A stretch of DNA of 64,000 nucleotides from Pseudoclavibacter terrae (GTDB lineage: Bacteria; Actinomycetota; Actinomycetes; Actinomycetales; Microbacteriaceae). A program made the translations under genes and the position numbers. How positions within the stretch are numbered: the first letter of the stretch is position 1; every line of letters begins with the position of its first letter. Below are positions 34,585-42,714 of this stretch, in pieces. A model generated the notes under the pieces. It was not told the DNA's origin and ran no database searches. It worked only from the letters and a program-made list of their open reading frames with translations. Location: assembly GCF_008831075.1 (NCBI RefSeq), contig NZ_WBJX01000001.1:62001-126000 (forward strand), written 5' to 3'.

Positions 34585-35127
34585 GTGACCAACATCCGCG
34601 GAGCTGCTGGGCGCCGCAACCGGGGCGTGCTGGCGGCGCTGCTCGGCGTGCTCGTCCTCGGCGGGGTCGCGCTCGGCGTCTGGCTCCAGCCGTTCGGCGA
34701 CGGGACCGTGCCGCCGGAAGAGACCGCCGGCCCGCCCACGACCACGGTTCCGCTCGCCGGCGTCGATGGCTCCCTGTTGGAGCCGGGCCAGTGCATCCAG
34801 GACTTCGTGTCGGCGTGGGAGCCTCGCTTCGAGGTCGTCGACTGCGCCGTCGAGCACTCCGGTGAGCTGCTCGCCGAAGTCGAGGCGACGCCCCTCTCCG
34901 AGAGCGACGAGTACCCGGGTGAGGACGCGCTGCGCGATCGCGCCCAGATCACCTGCCAGTCCAAGGATGTCCTCGACACGACCGCCGCGGCAGCAGTCCC
35001 CGGACTCGTCATCGAGGCCAGCTACCCGCTGAGCCAGGACGACTGGGACGCTGGACAGCGCAGCTACCGCTGCTTCGCGGCCACGCCCGGGGCCTCCACC
35101 ACCGGTTCTCTCGCCGCGAGCCAGTAG
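34585..35127 (+). CDS. Single-TM exported protein with septum-formation-like domain
   Basis: 180 aa. Basic N-terminus (GAAGRRNRG), one membrane helix (VLAALLGVLVLGGVALGVWL), a Pro/Thr linker, then an extracellular domain. The domain pattern G-x-C...W...F-x-V-V-x-C-x-x-x-H-x-G-E is the core of septum-formation/DUF4190-associated domains seen in actinobacteria. Four cysteines (in GQCIQDF, VDCAVEH, ITCQSKD and YRCFAA) probably form two disulfides. GTG 34585 opens just before the basic stretch. Possible role at the cell envelope; not established. Confidence 0.65.
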   Translation: MTNIRGAAGRRNRGVLAALLGVLVLGGVALGVWLQPFGDGTVPPEETAGPPTTTVPLAGVDGSLLEPGQCIQDFVSAWEPRFEVVDCAVEHSGELLAEVEATPLSESDEYPGEDALRDRAQITCQSKDVLDTTAAAAVPGLVIEASYPLSQDDWDAGQRSYRCFAATPGASTTGSLAASQ

Positions 35128-35154
35128 TCCGGCGGCAGCCCAGGGCGCGACGAC

Positions 35155-35160
35155 TACCCT
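35155..35160 (+). promoter_or_regulatory. -10 element, leaderless SRPBCC gene
   Basis: TACCCT ends six bases before ATG 35167. Confidence 0.6.
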
Positions 35161-35166
35161 GATCGC

Positions 35167-35592
35167 ATGACCTTCGTGAGTGAATCCATCGACATCGACG
35201 TCCCTGTCGACGTGCTCTTCAGCCTGTACGCGGAGCCGGAGTCGCTCCCCAGCGTGCTCAGCATCGTGAAGCACGTCGAAGTGCTTGGCCCCGACCTCAT
35301 CCGCTGGGATGTTGAGCTCGTCGGCCAGCGCCGGTCCATCGACGCGAAGGTCGTCGTCAACGAGCCGGGCGAGCGCCTGCGCTGGGAGTCGGTCGAGGGG
35401 CGCGCGTCGTTCGCCGCCGAGGTGCGCACCGAGGCGATCACGCCAGCGAGCACCCGCGTGACCGTGGACGCCGAGTTCGACGCCGGTGGTATCGCCGAAC
35501 GCCTCGGCCTCGCGAAGCCCATCGCCGCGGCCGCCATCGCCAGCGAGCTCCGCAACGCGAAGAAGAGCGCGGAGGCGCAGGCCGCGCAGTAG
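35167..35592 (+). CDS. SRPBCC (START-like) family protein
   Basis: 141-aa small-ligand-binding helix-grip protein of the polyketide-cyclase type. Conserved points: SIDIDVPVDVLFSLYAEPESLPSV at the start, VKHVEVLGPDLIRWDVELVG, and ERLRWESVEGR, then a C-terminal long helix ending in KKSAEAQAAQ. No signal peptide. Ligand unknown. ATG 35167 matches the -10 element. Confidence 0.85.
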   Translation: MTFVSESIDIDVPVDVLFSLYAEPESLPSVLSIVKHVEVLGPDLIRWDVELVGQRRSIDAKVVVNEPGERLRWESVEGRASFAAEVRTEAITPASTRVTVDAEFDAGGIAERLGLAKPIAAAAIASELRNAKKSAEAQAAQ

Positions 35593-35684
35593 CGCGTGCG
35601 GGAAGCTGGACGGGAGCGGATAGCCCGGTGAGCCTCCGCTGAAGACCCTTGAAGGGCCGCGCGTCATCTGCCCACGATGGACGC

Positions 35685-35879
35685 ATGTCCATGGCAGAAC
35701 CATTCATCCCCCGCCCCCACGAACAGCGCGAGGTGCCCGCTGCCTTCGAGCCCGGCCCAGGTGCGCCAGGTGCCGCCGGAGCCGAGTCTCCAGCCCAGCA
35801 GCCCGACGTCTCGCCGCCGCCCGACCCGGAGGAGCAGGCCATCGAAGACGCGGGCCTCGACGACGACATCAACCGCTGA
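35685..35879 (+). CDS. Small proline-rich acidic protein (64 aa)
   Basis: Disordered Pro/Ala/Glu/Asp-rich protein ending in EEQAIEDAGLDDDINR. ATG 35685 is followed by a second ATG at 35691 (Met-Ser-Met-Ala). The sequence CACGAT lies six bases before 35685, one mismatch from the -10 pattern used by neighbours. No family recognised; similar small acidic ORFs recur in this window (35906, 59966, 60286, 63079). Confidence 0.55.
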   Translation: MSMAEPFIPRPHEQREVPAAFEPGPGAPGAAGAESPAQQPDVSPPPDPEEQAIEDAGLDDDINR

Positions 35880-35905
35880 GCGACCGCAGCCGAGACGGAG
35901 GAATC

Positions 35906-36103
35906 ATGAGCGACACCAACGAGTTCTCGAACCCGAGCACCATGCCTGACCGAAACGACCCCGAGCCCGCAGAGCCGGACGCGGTCAACTCGGACACGGT
36001 CATCGACGACAAGCCGGACTCCGCTGAGGGCGTCGACGCGCCGGACAGCCCCGTCGACTACGCCATCAAGGTGGCGCGGGGCGACCACTCCACTGAAGCC
36101 TGA
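35906..36103 (+). CDS. Small acidic protein (65 aa)
   Basis: Highly acidic, disordered protein (MSDTNEFSNPS...DSPVDYAIKVARGDHSTEA). A good ribosome binding site, ACGGAGGAA, sits three bases before ATG 35906. Only the last 18 residues look structured. No family recognised. It follows the similar small protein by 26 bp and may share its transcript. Confidence 0.65.
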   Translation: MSDTNEFSNPSTMPDRNDPEPAEPDAVNSDTVIDDKPDSAEGVDAPDSPVDYAIKVARGDHSTEA

Positions 36104-36159
36104 CCCTGCTGTTCGCTCGTCGCGGAGCGTCATGATGTCGCACTTCCCGGAGACCTGTC

Positions 36160-36165
36160 GTACGC
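36160..36165 (+). promoter_or_regulatory. Candidate -10 element before FMN riboswitch
   Basis: TACGCT lies about 15 bp upstream of the first aptamer stem and fits TANNNT. Confidence 0.4.
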
Positions 36166-36179
36166 TGACAGCAGAGTCC

Positions 36180-36304
36180 ACGTGCTCCGGGGTCGGTGTA
36201 ATTCCGAGCCGGCGGTTATAGTCCGCGACCTGCTCCCGCAAGGGAGTGGCTGATCTGGTGAAATTCCGGAACCGACGGTGAAAGTCCGGAAGGGAGGCGC
36301 ACGT
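36180..36304 (+). ncRNA. FMN riboswitch (RFN element)
   Basis: P1 is ACGTGC (36180-36185) with GCACGT (36299-36304). The conserved RFN pieces follow in order: GGTGTAATTCCGAGCCGGCGG, AGTCCGCGACC, TGATCTGGTGAAATTCCGGAACCGACGG and AAAGTCCGGA, each quoted in part. It controls the riboflavin-type importer downstream. Confidence 0.95.
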
Positions 36305-36378
36305 GACGGCACGCCTCGGCGTACCGTCAGCTCGTGGAATCCGCTGACCCGTTCGGCGAACCCACGCGCCTCGTCATC

Positions 36379-36403
36379 CCCGGAGCTTTCCACGAAAGCC
36401 GGG
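36379..36403 (+). promoter_or_regulatory. Hairpin sequestering the ribX ribosome binding region
   Basis: CCCG + GCTTTC pair with GAAAGC + CGGG around CAC, ending three bases before ATG 36407. It probably couples the riboswitch to translation (inference). A second hairpin TGACGG/CCGTCA lies between it and the aptamer. Confidence 0.5.
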
Positions 36404-36406
36404 TAG

Positions 36407-37216
36407 ATGAACACGACGTCAGCACGCATCTCCGCACCGATCTCGGTGGCGGTCGCGGTGCTCGCTGTGTGGTGGGCCGTCACGGCCGCCGGTCTCATCT
36501 CGCCGCAGTTCCTGCCCGCGCCGGGCCAGCTCGCCGAGCGCTTCTGGCTCGACGTGACGCAGGGGCCCATGCTGTCCCATGCCTGGGTGACGCTGTCTGC
36601 GGCCCTGCTGGGCAGCCTCCTCGCGATCCTCGTCGCTGTCCCGCTCGGCTACCTCATCGCTCGCCTGCCCTGGGTCGACGTCGCGATCACCCCGTACGTC
36701 GCCGCGTCGCAGGCCGTGCCGGCCATCGCGCTGGCCCCGCTCCTCGTGCTGTGGATCGGCTACGGCCTCGCGCCCACGGTCGTGCTGTGCGCCATCATGT
36801 CGTTCTTCCCCATGATCGTCACCACGGTGCTCGGGGTGCGGCAGCTGCCGCAGGATGTCATCGAGGCCGGCCGCATCGACGGCGCCAACTGGTACCAGCT
36901 GCTGTGGTGGGTCGAGGGCCCGCTCGCGCTGCCAAGCGTGCTCGCCGGCATCCGCGCCGGCGTGACGCTCTCGATCACGGGCGCCGTCGTCGGCGAGTTC
37001 ACGATGGGGGGCCGGGGCCTCGGGATGCTCCTCACGCTCAACCGCGACGCCAACGACATTCCGGGCATCTTCTCCACGCTCCTCATGCTCGTGGTCCTCG
37101 CCGTCGCCCTGTACATCCTCATGCGCCTGTTCCAGAACGCGGTCACCTGGAACGACGACGAGCCCAAGACGAGGCGACGCGCCCGCGTGCTCGCCGACGA
37201 ACCCCTCCCAGCCTGA
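36407..37216 (+). CDS. ribX: Riboflavin/precursor ABC transporter permease (RibX-like)
   Basis: 269-aa SsuC/TauC-type permease with about six helices. The EAA loop is QDVIEAGRIDGANWYQLLWW near residue 146. Control by an FMN riboswitch plus an adjoining NMT1/THI5-like binding protein is the arrangement described for RibXY riboflavin importers, so transport of riboflavin or a flavin precursor is inferred. ATG 36407 directly follows the sequestering hairpin. No ATPase gene is adjacent. Confidence 0.85.
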   Translation: MNTTSARISAPISVAVAVLAVWWAVTAAGLISPQFLPAPGQLAERFWLDVTQGPMLSHAWVTLSAALLGSLLAILVAVPLGYLIARLPWVDVAITPYVAASQAVPAIALAPLLVLWIGYGLAPTVVLCAIMSFFPMIVTTVLGVRQLPQDVIEAGRIDGANWYQLLWWVEGPLALPSVLAGIRAGVTLSITGAVVGEFTMGGRGLGMLLTLNRDANDIPGIFSTLLMLVVLAVALYILMRLFQNAVTWNDDEPKTRRRARVLADEPLPA

Positions 37217-37272
37217 CCCAGACCCGCTGACCAAAACCGCCTGACCCTGCCCATCTCGACCAGGAGACGCTC

Positions 37273-38340
37273 ATGAACCTTCACCTCACCACCCCGGGCC
37301 GCGCTGCTCTCGGCCCTCGGGTACTGCGCTCCCTGGTCGCTGCCGGTGCTGTGGCGGCTGTGGCCGTGCTCGCCGGATGCTCGCCATCGTCCGATGGCAA
37401 CGCCGCGAACGCGACGGCCGAGCCCGCGGGGGCCGCCACCATCGGTCTCACGTACACCCCGAACATCCAGTTCGTGCCGTTCTACGTGGCCGAGGCGAAG
37501 GGTTTCTTCGAGGATGAGGGCGTCGATGTCGAGCTGCGCCATCACGGTGAAGGTGAGGACCTCTTCGGGGCTCTCGCGAACGGCACCGAGGACTTCGTGT
37601 ACGCGGGCGGCGACGAGATCACGCAGGCACGGGCCGCCGACATCCCGGTCACCTCGGTCGCGACGCTCTACAACACGTACCCGGCGACGCTCATCGTGCC
37701 GGAGGACTCCGACATCAAGACGGCCGCGGATGCGCGCGGGAAGACGATCGGCACGCCAGGCCCCTACGGGCAGACGTACTTCGCGCTGCTGTCGCTGCTG
37801 CAGAGCAACGGGCTGACGGCGGACGACGTGAAGATCGAGCACATCGGCTACACGCAGCAGGCGGCGCTCACGACCGGCGCCGTCGACGGGGTCATGGGCT
37901 ACGTCAACAACGACGCGGTGCAGTTCGAGAAGGCCGGCTTCCCGGTGCGCACGATCGAGATCGCGCCCGCCGACGCGCCGACCCTCGTCGGGCCGTCGCT
38001 CGGAGTCGCCGACTCGATCATCGAAGGCGACGACGCGACGATCACGCCCGTGCTCGAGGCGCTGGCCCTGGCGACGCAGTATGTGATCGACAACCCGGAC
38101 GAGTCCATCGACATCGCCGCCGAATACATCCCGACCCTCTACACGGACGAGGCGAAGAGCGACGCGCTTGCGACGCTCGAGGCCACCATCCCGTTCCTGT
38201 CCGCGCAGGACGGGCAGCCGCTCTTCACGAACGACGCCGAGGTGTGGGCCACGATGGCGACGTTCATGAGCGAACAGGATCTGCTCGAGAAGCCCCTCGA
38301 AGGCGACGCGTTCACGAACGCGTACGTGCCGCAGGGCTAG
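37273..38340 (+). CDS. ribY: Riboflavin/precursor-binding lipoprotein (RibY-like)
   Basis: 355-aa lipoprotein (lipobox VLAGC near residue 37) of the NMT1/THI5-like binding protein family. LTYTPNIQFVPFYVAEAKGFFEDEGVDVELR is the conserved opening, quoted in part; DFVYAGGDEI and GPYGQTYFALL follow. It captures the ligand for RibX outside the membrane. ATG 37273 follows AGGAGA by six bases. The operon probably ends here; the next gene converges. Confidence 0.88.
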   Translation: MNLHLTTPGRAALGPRVLRSLVAAGAVAAVAVLAGCSPSSDGNAANATAEPAGAATIGLTYTPNIQFVPFYVAEAKGFFEDEGVDVELRHHGEGEDLFGALANGTEDFVYAGGDEITQARAADIPVTSVATLYNTYPATLIVPEDSDIKTAADARGKTIGTPGPYGQTYFALLSLLQSNGLTADDVKIEHIGYTQQAALTTGAVDGVMGYVNNDAVQFEKAGFPVRTIEIAPADAPTLVGPSLGVADSIIEGDDATITPVLEALALATQYVIDNPDESIDIAAEYIPTLYTDEAKSDALATLEATIPFLSAQDGQPLFTNDAEVWATMATFMSEQDLLEKPLEGDAFTNAYVPQG

Positions 38341-38425
38341 GAGAGGCGCTGCTCCCGGTCCTGGTGCCGTTCGGTGACGCGGGTGAGCCGGATGCATCGT
38401 CCTGCCGGTAGGGGGTGCACCTCGC

Positions 38426-39103
38426 TCACTCTGACGCCGCCGTCGCACCGTGCTGGGCTTCGTCGTCGGGCTCCCCGTCGCGTTCCGCCATCCGCTTCTG
38501 GACGGCGGACGTGACGGGGCCGGTGAGGAGCAGCAGCAGCCACGTGTAGCGGGCCGGGTCTGGCCCGAAGAGGAACGCGACCGGGATGGACAGGGCGAAC
38601 ACGGCCGGCACCACGAACGTGAAGGCCGAGCGGCGGCGCGCCGCCGCAGTGTCCTCCGTCAACCCGCGGCGCACCGCGATGACCCAGATCACGTGCTGCG
38701 CGAGGGACGCGCAGATGATGCTCAGGGCGTAGACCACGACGGGCAACGGCTGCGAGTCCAACGTCGACTCGCTCATCGACGCCGTCGTGAACGGCAGCAC
38801 CACGATGAAGAACATGGCAACGATGTTGGCGTTCAGCACCGCGCCGTCGAGCGCATCCACCTGCCCCATGAGGCGGTGGTTGACCTTCCAGAAGTTCGCG
38901 ATCACGAAGAAGCTGATCGTGAACGCCAGCAGCTGATCGAGCACACCGGAGCCGGCGAACGCATCCCAGCTCGCCCAATGCTCCGCCGTCGGCGGCTTGA
39001 TGTCGACGATCAACAGGGTGATCGCGACCGCGTAGATGGCGTCGAAGAAGGTCAGCCCTCGGTCGAACTCGATGGTGCCGCGTGCGTAGCTGCGTGAAGC
39101 CAT
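38426..39103 (-). CDS. TMEM175 family (DUF1211) membrane protein
   Basis: 225-aa protein with six hydrophobic segments. The family motif R-x-x-x-F-(S/F)-D-A-I-x-A-x-x-x-T-L-L appears as RGLTFFDAIYAVAITLLIVDI in helix 1 (20 residues suffice), followed by FFVIANFWKVNHRLMG. Bacterial TMEM175 proteins are potassium channels; selectivity here is not shown. The C-tail is acidic. It converges with ribY. Confidence 0.85.
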   Translation of the reverse strand: MASRSYARGTIEFDRGLTFFDAIYAVAITLLIVDIKPPTAEHWASWDAFAGSGVLDQLLAFTISFFVIANFWKVNHRLMGQVDALDGAVLNANIVAMFFIVVLPFTTASMSESTLDSQPLPVVVYALSIICASLAQHVIWVIAVRRGLTEDTAAARRRSAFTFVVPAVFALSIPVAFLFGPDPARYTWLLLLLTGPVTSAVQKRMAERDGEPDDEAQHGATAASE

Positions 39104-39145
39104 GTGGGGATGCTCCGTGCTCGGTGAGGACGCTAGCTCAGGCCG

Positions 39146-39724
39146 CTAGTCGAGGGTGCGGATGACCCGCGCCGGGTTCCCGACGGCGACGACGTTCGGC
39201 GGCAGATCCTTCGTGACGACCGCTCCGGCACCCACGACCGTGTTCTCGCCGATCGTGACGCCGGGGCAGACGATGACGCCCCCGCCGAGCCACACGTTGT
39301 CACCCAGCGTGATCGGCTCGCCGGCCTCAAAGCCCTCGCGTCGAGGCTCAGGGTCGAGCGGATGCGTCGGCGTGAGCAGCTGCACGTTCGGACCGATCTG
39401 GCAGTGCGCCCCGATCGTGATCGGCGTCACATCCAGGGCGACGAGACCCACGTTCACGAACGTGCCATCGCCGATCGTGATGTTCGAGCCGTAGTCGACA
39501 TACAGGGGCGCCTTCACGGCGACCCCCTCGCCGAGGCTGCCGATCAGCTCCGCCAGGATCGCGGACGCGCGCTCCCCGTCCACCGGGAACGTCGCGTTGT
39601 ACTCCGCCTGCAGCCGGGTGGCGCGCTCCGCACCCGCTGCCAGCTCCGGGTCGTCCGCGTGGTACAGCTCGCCTGCGAGCATCCGCTGCTTCATCGTGCG
39701 GCCGTCGTCGAGGTTCACCATCAT
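39146..39724 (-). CDS. Sugar O-acetyltransferase (Maa/LacA-like, hexapeptide repeat)
   Basis: 192-aa left-handed beta-helix acetyltransferase. N-terminal Mac domain KQRMLAGELYHADDPEL, then hexapeptide repeats (VDYGSNITIGDGTFVNVG, ITLGDNVWLGGGVIVCPGVTIG) and catalytic His in LLTPTHPLDP. It acetylates maltose or galactoside-type sugars using acetyl-CoA. Start at 39724 places TAGTGT seven bases upstream, consistent with a leaderless transcript; the neighbouring ATG 39721 is an alternative. Confidence 0.92.
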   Translation of the reverse strand: MMVNLDDGRTMKQRMLAGELYHADDPELAAGAERATRLQAEYNATFPVDGERASAILAELIGSLGEGVAVKAPLYVDYGSNITIGDGTFVNVGLVALDVTPITIGAHCQIGPNVQLLTPTHPLDPEPRREGFEAGEPITLGDNVWLGGGVIVCPGVTIGENTVVGAGAVVTKDLPPNVVAVGNPARVIRTLD

Positions 39725-39731
39725 GGCGAGA

Positions 39732-39737
39732 ACACTA
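39732..39737 (-). promoter_or_regulatory. -10 element, leaderless acetyltransferase gene
   Basis: TAGTGT on the minus strand ends seven bases before ATG 39724. Confidence 0.5.
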
Positions 39738-39766
39738 GCGTGCGCGCTCAGCGCAACGAATCACGT

Positions 39767-39772
39767 TAATCT
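39767..39772 (+). promoter_or_regulatory. -10 element, leaderless methyltransferase gene
   Basis: TAATCT ends six bases before GTG 39779. Confidence 0.6.
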
Positions 39773-39778
39773 CGACAG

Positions 39779-40765
39779 GTGACCTCGCTGTGGAACGCCG
39801 CCGGCCCCGACCTCGTGGTGCACGGCGACAACCTCGACGCCATGCGCCGCCTCCCCGACGGCGCCTTCCAGGTCATCTACCTCGACCCGCCCTTCAACAC
39901 CGGCAAACAGCAGAAGCGCCAGTCGATCAAGGTGAAGCGGCAGTCCCCGGCTGAGGAAGCCGTCGAGGCCGCCGAACTCGGCGAGGCGCTCGCACACGAC
40001 GAGGCCCCAGCATCCACCCCGCTGACCCGCACCGGATTCCAGGGGCGCAGCTACGAGCACACCCTCGGCGAGCTGTCGGCATTCAACGACGAGTTCGCCG
40101 ACTACTGGGGCTTCCTCGAACCGCGTCTCGTGGAGGCATGGCGGCTCCTCGACGAGACCGGCACCCTCTACCTGCACCTCGACTTCCGCGAGTCGCACTA
40201 CGCGAAGGTCGTGCTCGACGCGCTCGTCGGGCGCGACAAGTTCCTCAACGAGATCATCTGGGCCTACGACTACGGGGCGCGCACCTCGAAGCGCTGGCCC
40301 GCGAAGCACGACACGATCCTCGTGTACGTGAAGAACCCGAAGCGGTACCACTTCGACGCCGCCGAGGTCGACCGGGAACCCTACATGGCACCAGGCCTCG
40401 TGACCGAGGCGAAGCGTGAGCGCGGCAAGCTGCCCACCGACGTGTGGTGGCACACCATCGTGTCGCCGACCGGCAAGGAGCGCACCGGCTACGCCACACA
40501 GAAACCGGCCGGACTGCTGCGGCGCATGATCCGAGCATCCAGCCGCGAGGGCGACTGGGTGGCCGACTTCTTCGGCGGATCCGGCACGACGGCAGCCGTC
40601 GCCCGGGAGTGCGGCCGCCGGGTCGTGACCGTCGACGCCTCAGCGGATGCGCTCCGCACGATGCGAACACGCCTCGGCCCAGAGCGCGTCGAGTACCGCA
40701 AGCTCACGAAAGACGGCTCGCGCCTGCTGTCGGCCGCACCCAAGCGGGCCAAGCGGAGCCGCTGA
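39779..40765 (+). CDS. DNA methyltransferase, beta-type (amino-methyltransferase), orphan
   Basis: 328-aa site-specific DNA N6-adenine or N4-cytosine methyltransferase. Catalytic motif IV DPPF is at residues 36-39 (YLDPPFNTGKQ), and the SAM-binding motif I DFFGGSGTT follows at about 263, the beta-class order. KPAGLLRRMIRASSREGDWV precedes motif I. GTG 39779 is set by the -10 element six bases upstream. No restriction enzyme or specificity subunit lies nearby, so it may be a solitary epigenetic methylase. The 45 residues after the catalytic motif are highly charged and possibly disordered. Confidence 0.88.
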   Translation: MTSLWNAAGPDLVVHGDNLDAMRRLPDGAFQVIYLDPPFNTGKQQKRQSIKVKRQSPAEEAVEAAELGEALAHDEAPASTPLTRTGFQGRSYEHTLGELSAFNDEFADYWGFLEPRLVEAWRLLDETGTLYLHLDFRESHYAKVVLDALVGRDKFLNEIIWAYDYGARTSKRWPAKHDTILVYVKNPKRYHFDAAEVDREPYMAPGLVTEAKRERGKLPTDVWWHTIVSPTGKERTGYATQKPAGLLRRMIRASSREGDWVADFFGGSGTTAAVARECGRRVVTVDASADALRTMRTRLGPERVEYRKLTKDGSRLLSAAPKRAKRSR

Positions 40766-40808
40766 GTCGCTGAGTCGCTGAGTCGCTGGGCTGCTGAGCC
40801 GCTGAGGC
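40763..40808 (+). repeat. 9-bp tandem repeat after methyltransferase
   Basis: Units of GAGTCGCTG repeat about five times with divergence (GGCTGCTGA, GCCGCTGA), starting in the stop codon. Confidence 0.75.
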
Positions 40809-40833
40809 TGGCAGGTTGGCCCAGTTTGCGGGG

Positions 40834-41487
40834 CTAGCGTGTCTGGCCGGGGTCCGTTGAGGACGGGCCGTTCCAGGCGTCCGGAGCTGAGTACGGGTCA
40901 GACTGCGGCGCTGACGGGTACTGGTTCGGTGCGTAGTACTGGCCCGGTGCCTGGGGCTGTGTCGGGGGCTGGCCGTACCCCTGCACCGGAGCCTGGTACG
41001 GCTGGCCCTGGTAGTACCCCTGGTTGGGCGCGGGGTACTGGCCGGTCCCGTCGAAGCGCGCACCGGCGGGCACGGACGGCAGGCAGGCGAACACGACGAG
41101 CGCGATCGGGCCGAAGAAGGGGACGAGGCCGAGGAACGCGAAGAAGCCCGAGAAGTTCGCGTCGTGGAGTCGGCGCACCTGCATGGAGATCGTGGGCAGG
41201 AGCAGTGCGAGGTTGACGAGGAGGCTGAACAGGCCGAACAGGCCACCGCCGATCGCAACCCAGGTGGGGGTCGAACCGCTTCTGAAGTCCAAGCCCATGG
41301 CGATCACGTTGAAGACCATGGTGAGCCCCGCGAGGGCAAGCGCCACCCACCAGTACTCGCTGCGACTCGCTCGGCCGCGGTAGACGAACGTCTTCTTCAC
41401 GAAGCGAACGATCGCCTCGGGGAACGGAGCCCCGTAGTAGGGCTGCTCAAGGGTCGGCCGGCCGGCCGGAGCGTGTCCGTAGGTCAT
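40834..41487 (-). CDS. DUF805 family membrane protein
   Basis: 217 aa. The DUF805 signature FVYRGRASRSEYWWVALAL is near residue 35, followed by three further helices and QVRRLHDANFSGFFAFL, the family R-R-L-H-D motif. The C-terminal 75 residues are a Tyr/Gln/Pro-rich tail (NQGYYQGQPYQAP). Inner-membrane protein of unknown role. ATG 41487 follows ACGGAGGAACG, a strong ribosome binding site. Confidence 0.85.
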   Translation of the reverse strand: MTYGHAPAGRPTLEQPYYGAPFPEAIVRFVKKTFVYRGRASRSEYWWVALALAGLTMVFNVIAMGLDFRSGSTPTWVAIGGGLFGLFSLLVNLALLLPTISMQVRRLHDANFSGFFAFLGLVPFFGPIALVVFACLPSVPAGARFDGTGQYPAPNQGYYQGQPYQAPVQGYGQPPTQPQAPGQYYAPNQYPSAPQSDPYSAPDAWNGPSSTDPGQTR

Positions 41488-41528
41488 GTCGTTCCTCCGT
41501 GGTCGCGCGAATGCTGCAACGCCACACC

Positions 41529-42713
41529 CTAGTGCAGGGTGGAAGAGCGGCTCAGGGCGGTGACCGTCTCGAACACGTCGGCCAGGGTTTCGGCGACACC
41601 GCCGAGGTCGAGGGAGGTCGTGGATGCTCCCCACGTGAACCGCAGGGCGGTGCGGGCGTCGTCCTCGGGGATCCCCAACGCGAGCAGCACGTGCGATGGC
41701 TCGTCGTGGCCGGCCGCGCACGCCGCCCCCGCAGACGCGAGCACGCCTCGCCGCTCGAGCTCCAGCAGCACCGTCTCCCCGTTCACCCCCGGAAGCACAA
41801 ACGACGCGTGGCGGGGGAGGCGAGCCGACGCGTGGCCCGTGAGCCGCGCATCCGGGATGCGCGAGAGCACGTCGGCGACGAACACGTCGCGCGGGCTCGA
41901 GGGCAGGTCGCCGATGCTCGCAGGCGGCCGATGCTCAGCTTCCGCGCGCCGGTCAGCATCCGCGAGCCGCAGCGCGACCGCGAACGCCACCGCGAACGCC
42001 ACATTCTCCGTGCCGGATCGGCGCCCACGCTCCTGCCCGCCGCCATGGATGAGGGGCTCGAGCGGACGCCGCGAGCGCACCGCGAGCACCCCGACACCCT
42101 TCGGAGCGCCCAGCTTGTGACCCGACAGGCTCACCGCATCCACCCCCGTCGCTGTCATCGAGACGTCGAGCGAGCCAGCCGCTTGGATCGCGTCGGTGTG
42201 GAACGGCACCCCGCGCGCCTGGGCGACGGCGACCAGTGCCGTGATGTCCTGCACCGTGCCGACCTCGTTGTTCGCCGTCGCGAGCGACACCAGGGTCGTG
42301 TCCTCACGGAGGGCCGCGGCCAGGGACTCCTCGCTGACCAAGCCAGCCGCATCCACGTCGACGAACGTCACCTCGAAGCCGTGGAGACGCGCGAGGTAGT
42401 CGGCGGATGCGAGCACCGACTCGTGCTCGACGCGGCTCGTCACGAGGTGCCGCCCGCGCGGTTTCCCGAGGGCGATGCCCTTGATCGCGAGGTTGTTCGC
42501 CTCGGTGCCTCCCGACGTGAAGACCACCTCGGACGACCGGCAGCCGAGGACAGCCGCCACTGCCGTGCGGGCATCGGCGAGGGCGGCGGAGGCCTGCTCG
42601 CCGAGCCCGTGCGTGCTCGACGGATTGCCGAACGACGCGGTCAGGAACGGCCACGCCGCGGCGAGTGCCTCCTCCCGGACGGGAGACGTCGCGGCGGCAT
42701 CGAGGTGAAGCAT
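41529..42713 (-). CDS. nifS: Cysteine desulfurase (NifS/IscS-like) of NAD operon
   Basis: 394-aa PLP-dependent enzyme transferring sulfur from cysteine. TSGGTEANNLAIKG near residue 77, NNEVGTVQD near residue 150 and the PLP lysine in SLSGHKLGAPKG near residue 200 are present; the catalytic-loop Cys is in ASAGAACAAG. Last gene of the nrtR-nadABC-nifS operon, starting one base after the nadC stop. In this position NifS-type enzymes are thought to build the 4Fe-4S cluster of NadA. An interior insert DADRRAEAEHRPPASIGD is not family-typical. Confidence 0.92.
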   Translation of the reverse strand: MLHLDAAATSPVREEALAAAWPFLTASFGNPSSTHGLGEQASAALADARTAVAAVLGCRSSEVVFTSGGTEANNLAIKGIALGKPRGRHLVTSRVEHESVLASADYLARLHGFEVTFVDVDAAGLVSEESLAAALREDTTLVSLATANNEVGTVQDITALVAVAQARGVPFHTDAIQAAGSLDVSMTATGVDAVSLSGHKLGAPKGVGVLAVRSRRPLEPLIHGGGQERGRRSGTENVAFAVAFAVALRLADADRRAEAEHRPPASIGDLPSSPRDVFVADVLSRIPDARLTGHASARLPRHASFVLPGVNGETVLLELERRGVLASAGAACAAGHDEPSHVLLALGIPEDDARTALRFTWGASTTSLDLGGVAETLADVFETVTALSRSSTLH

Positions 42714-42714
42714 G

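Noticed and set aside
36181-36406. TPP or cobalamin riboswitch before an NMT1/THI5-like transporter
   Set aside because: The conserved blocks are those of the FMN (RFN) element; no thi-box or B12-box pattern is seen.
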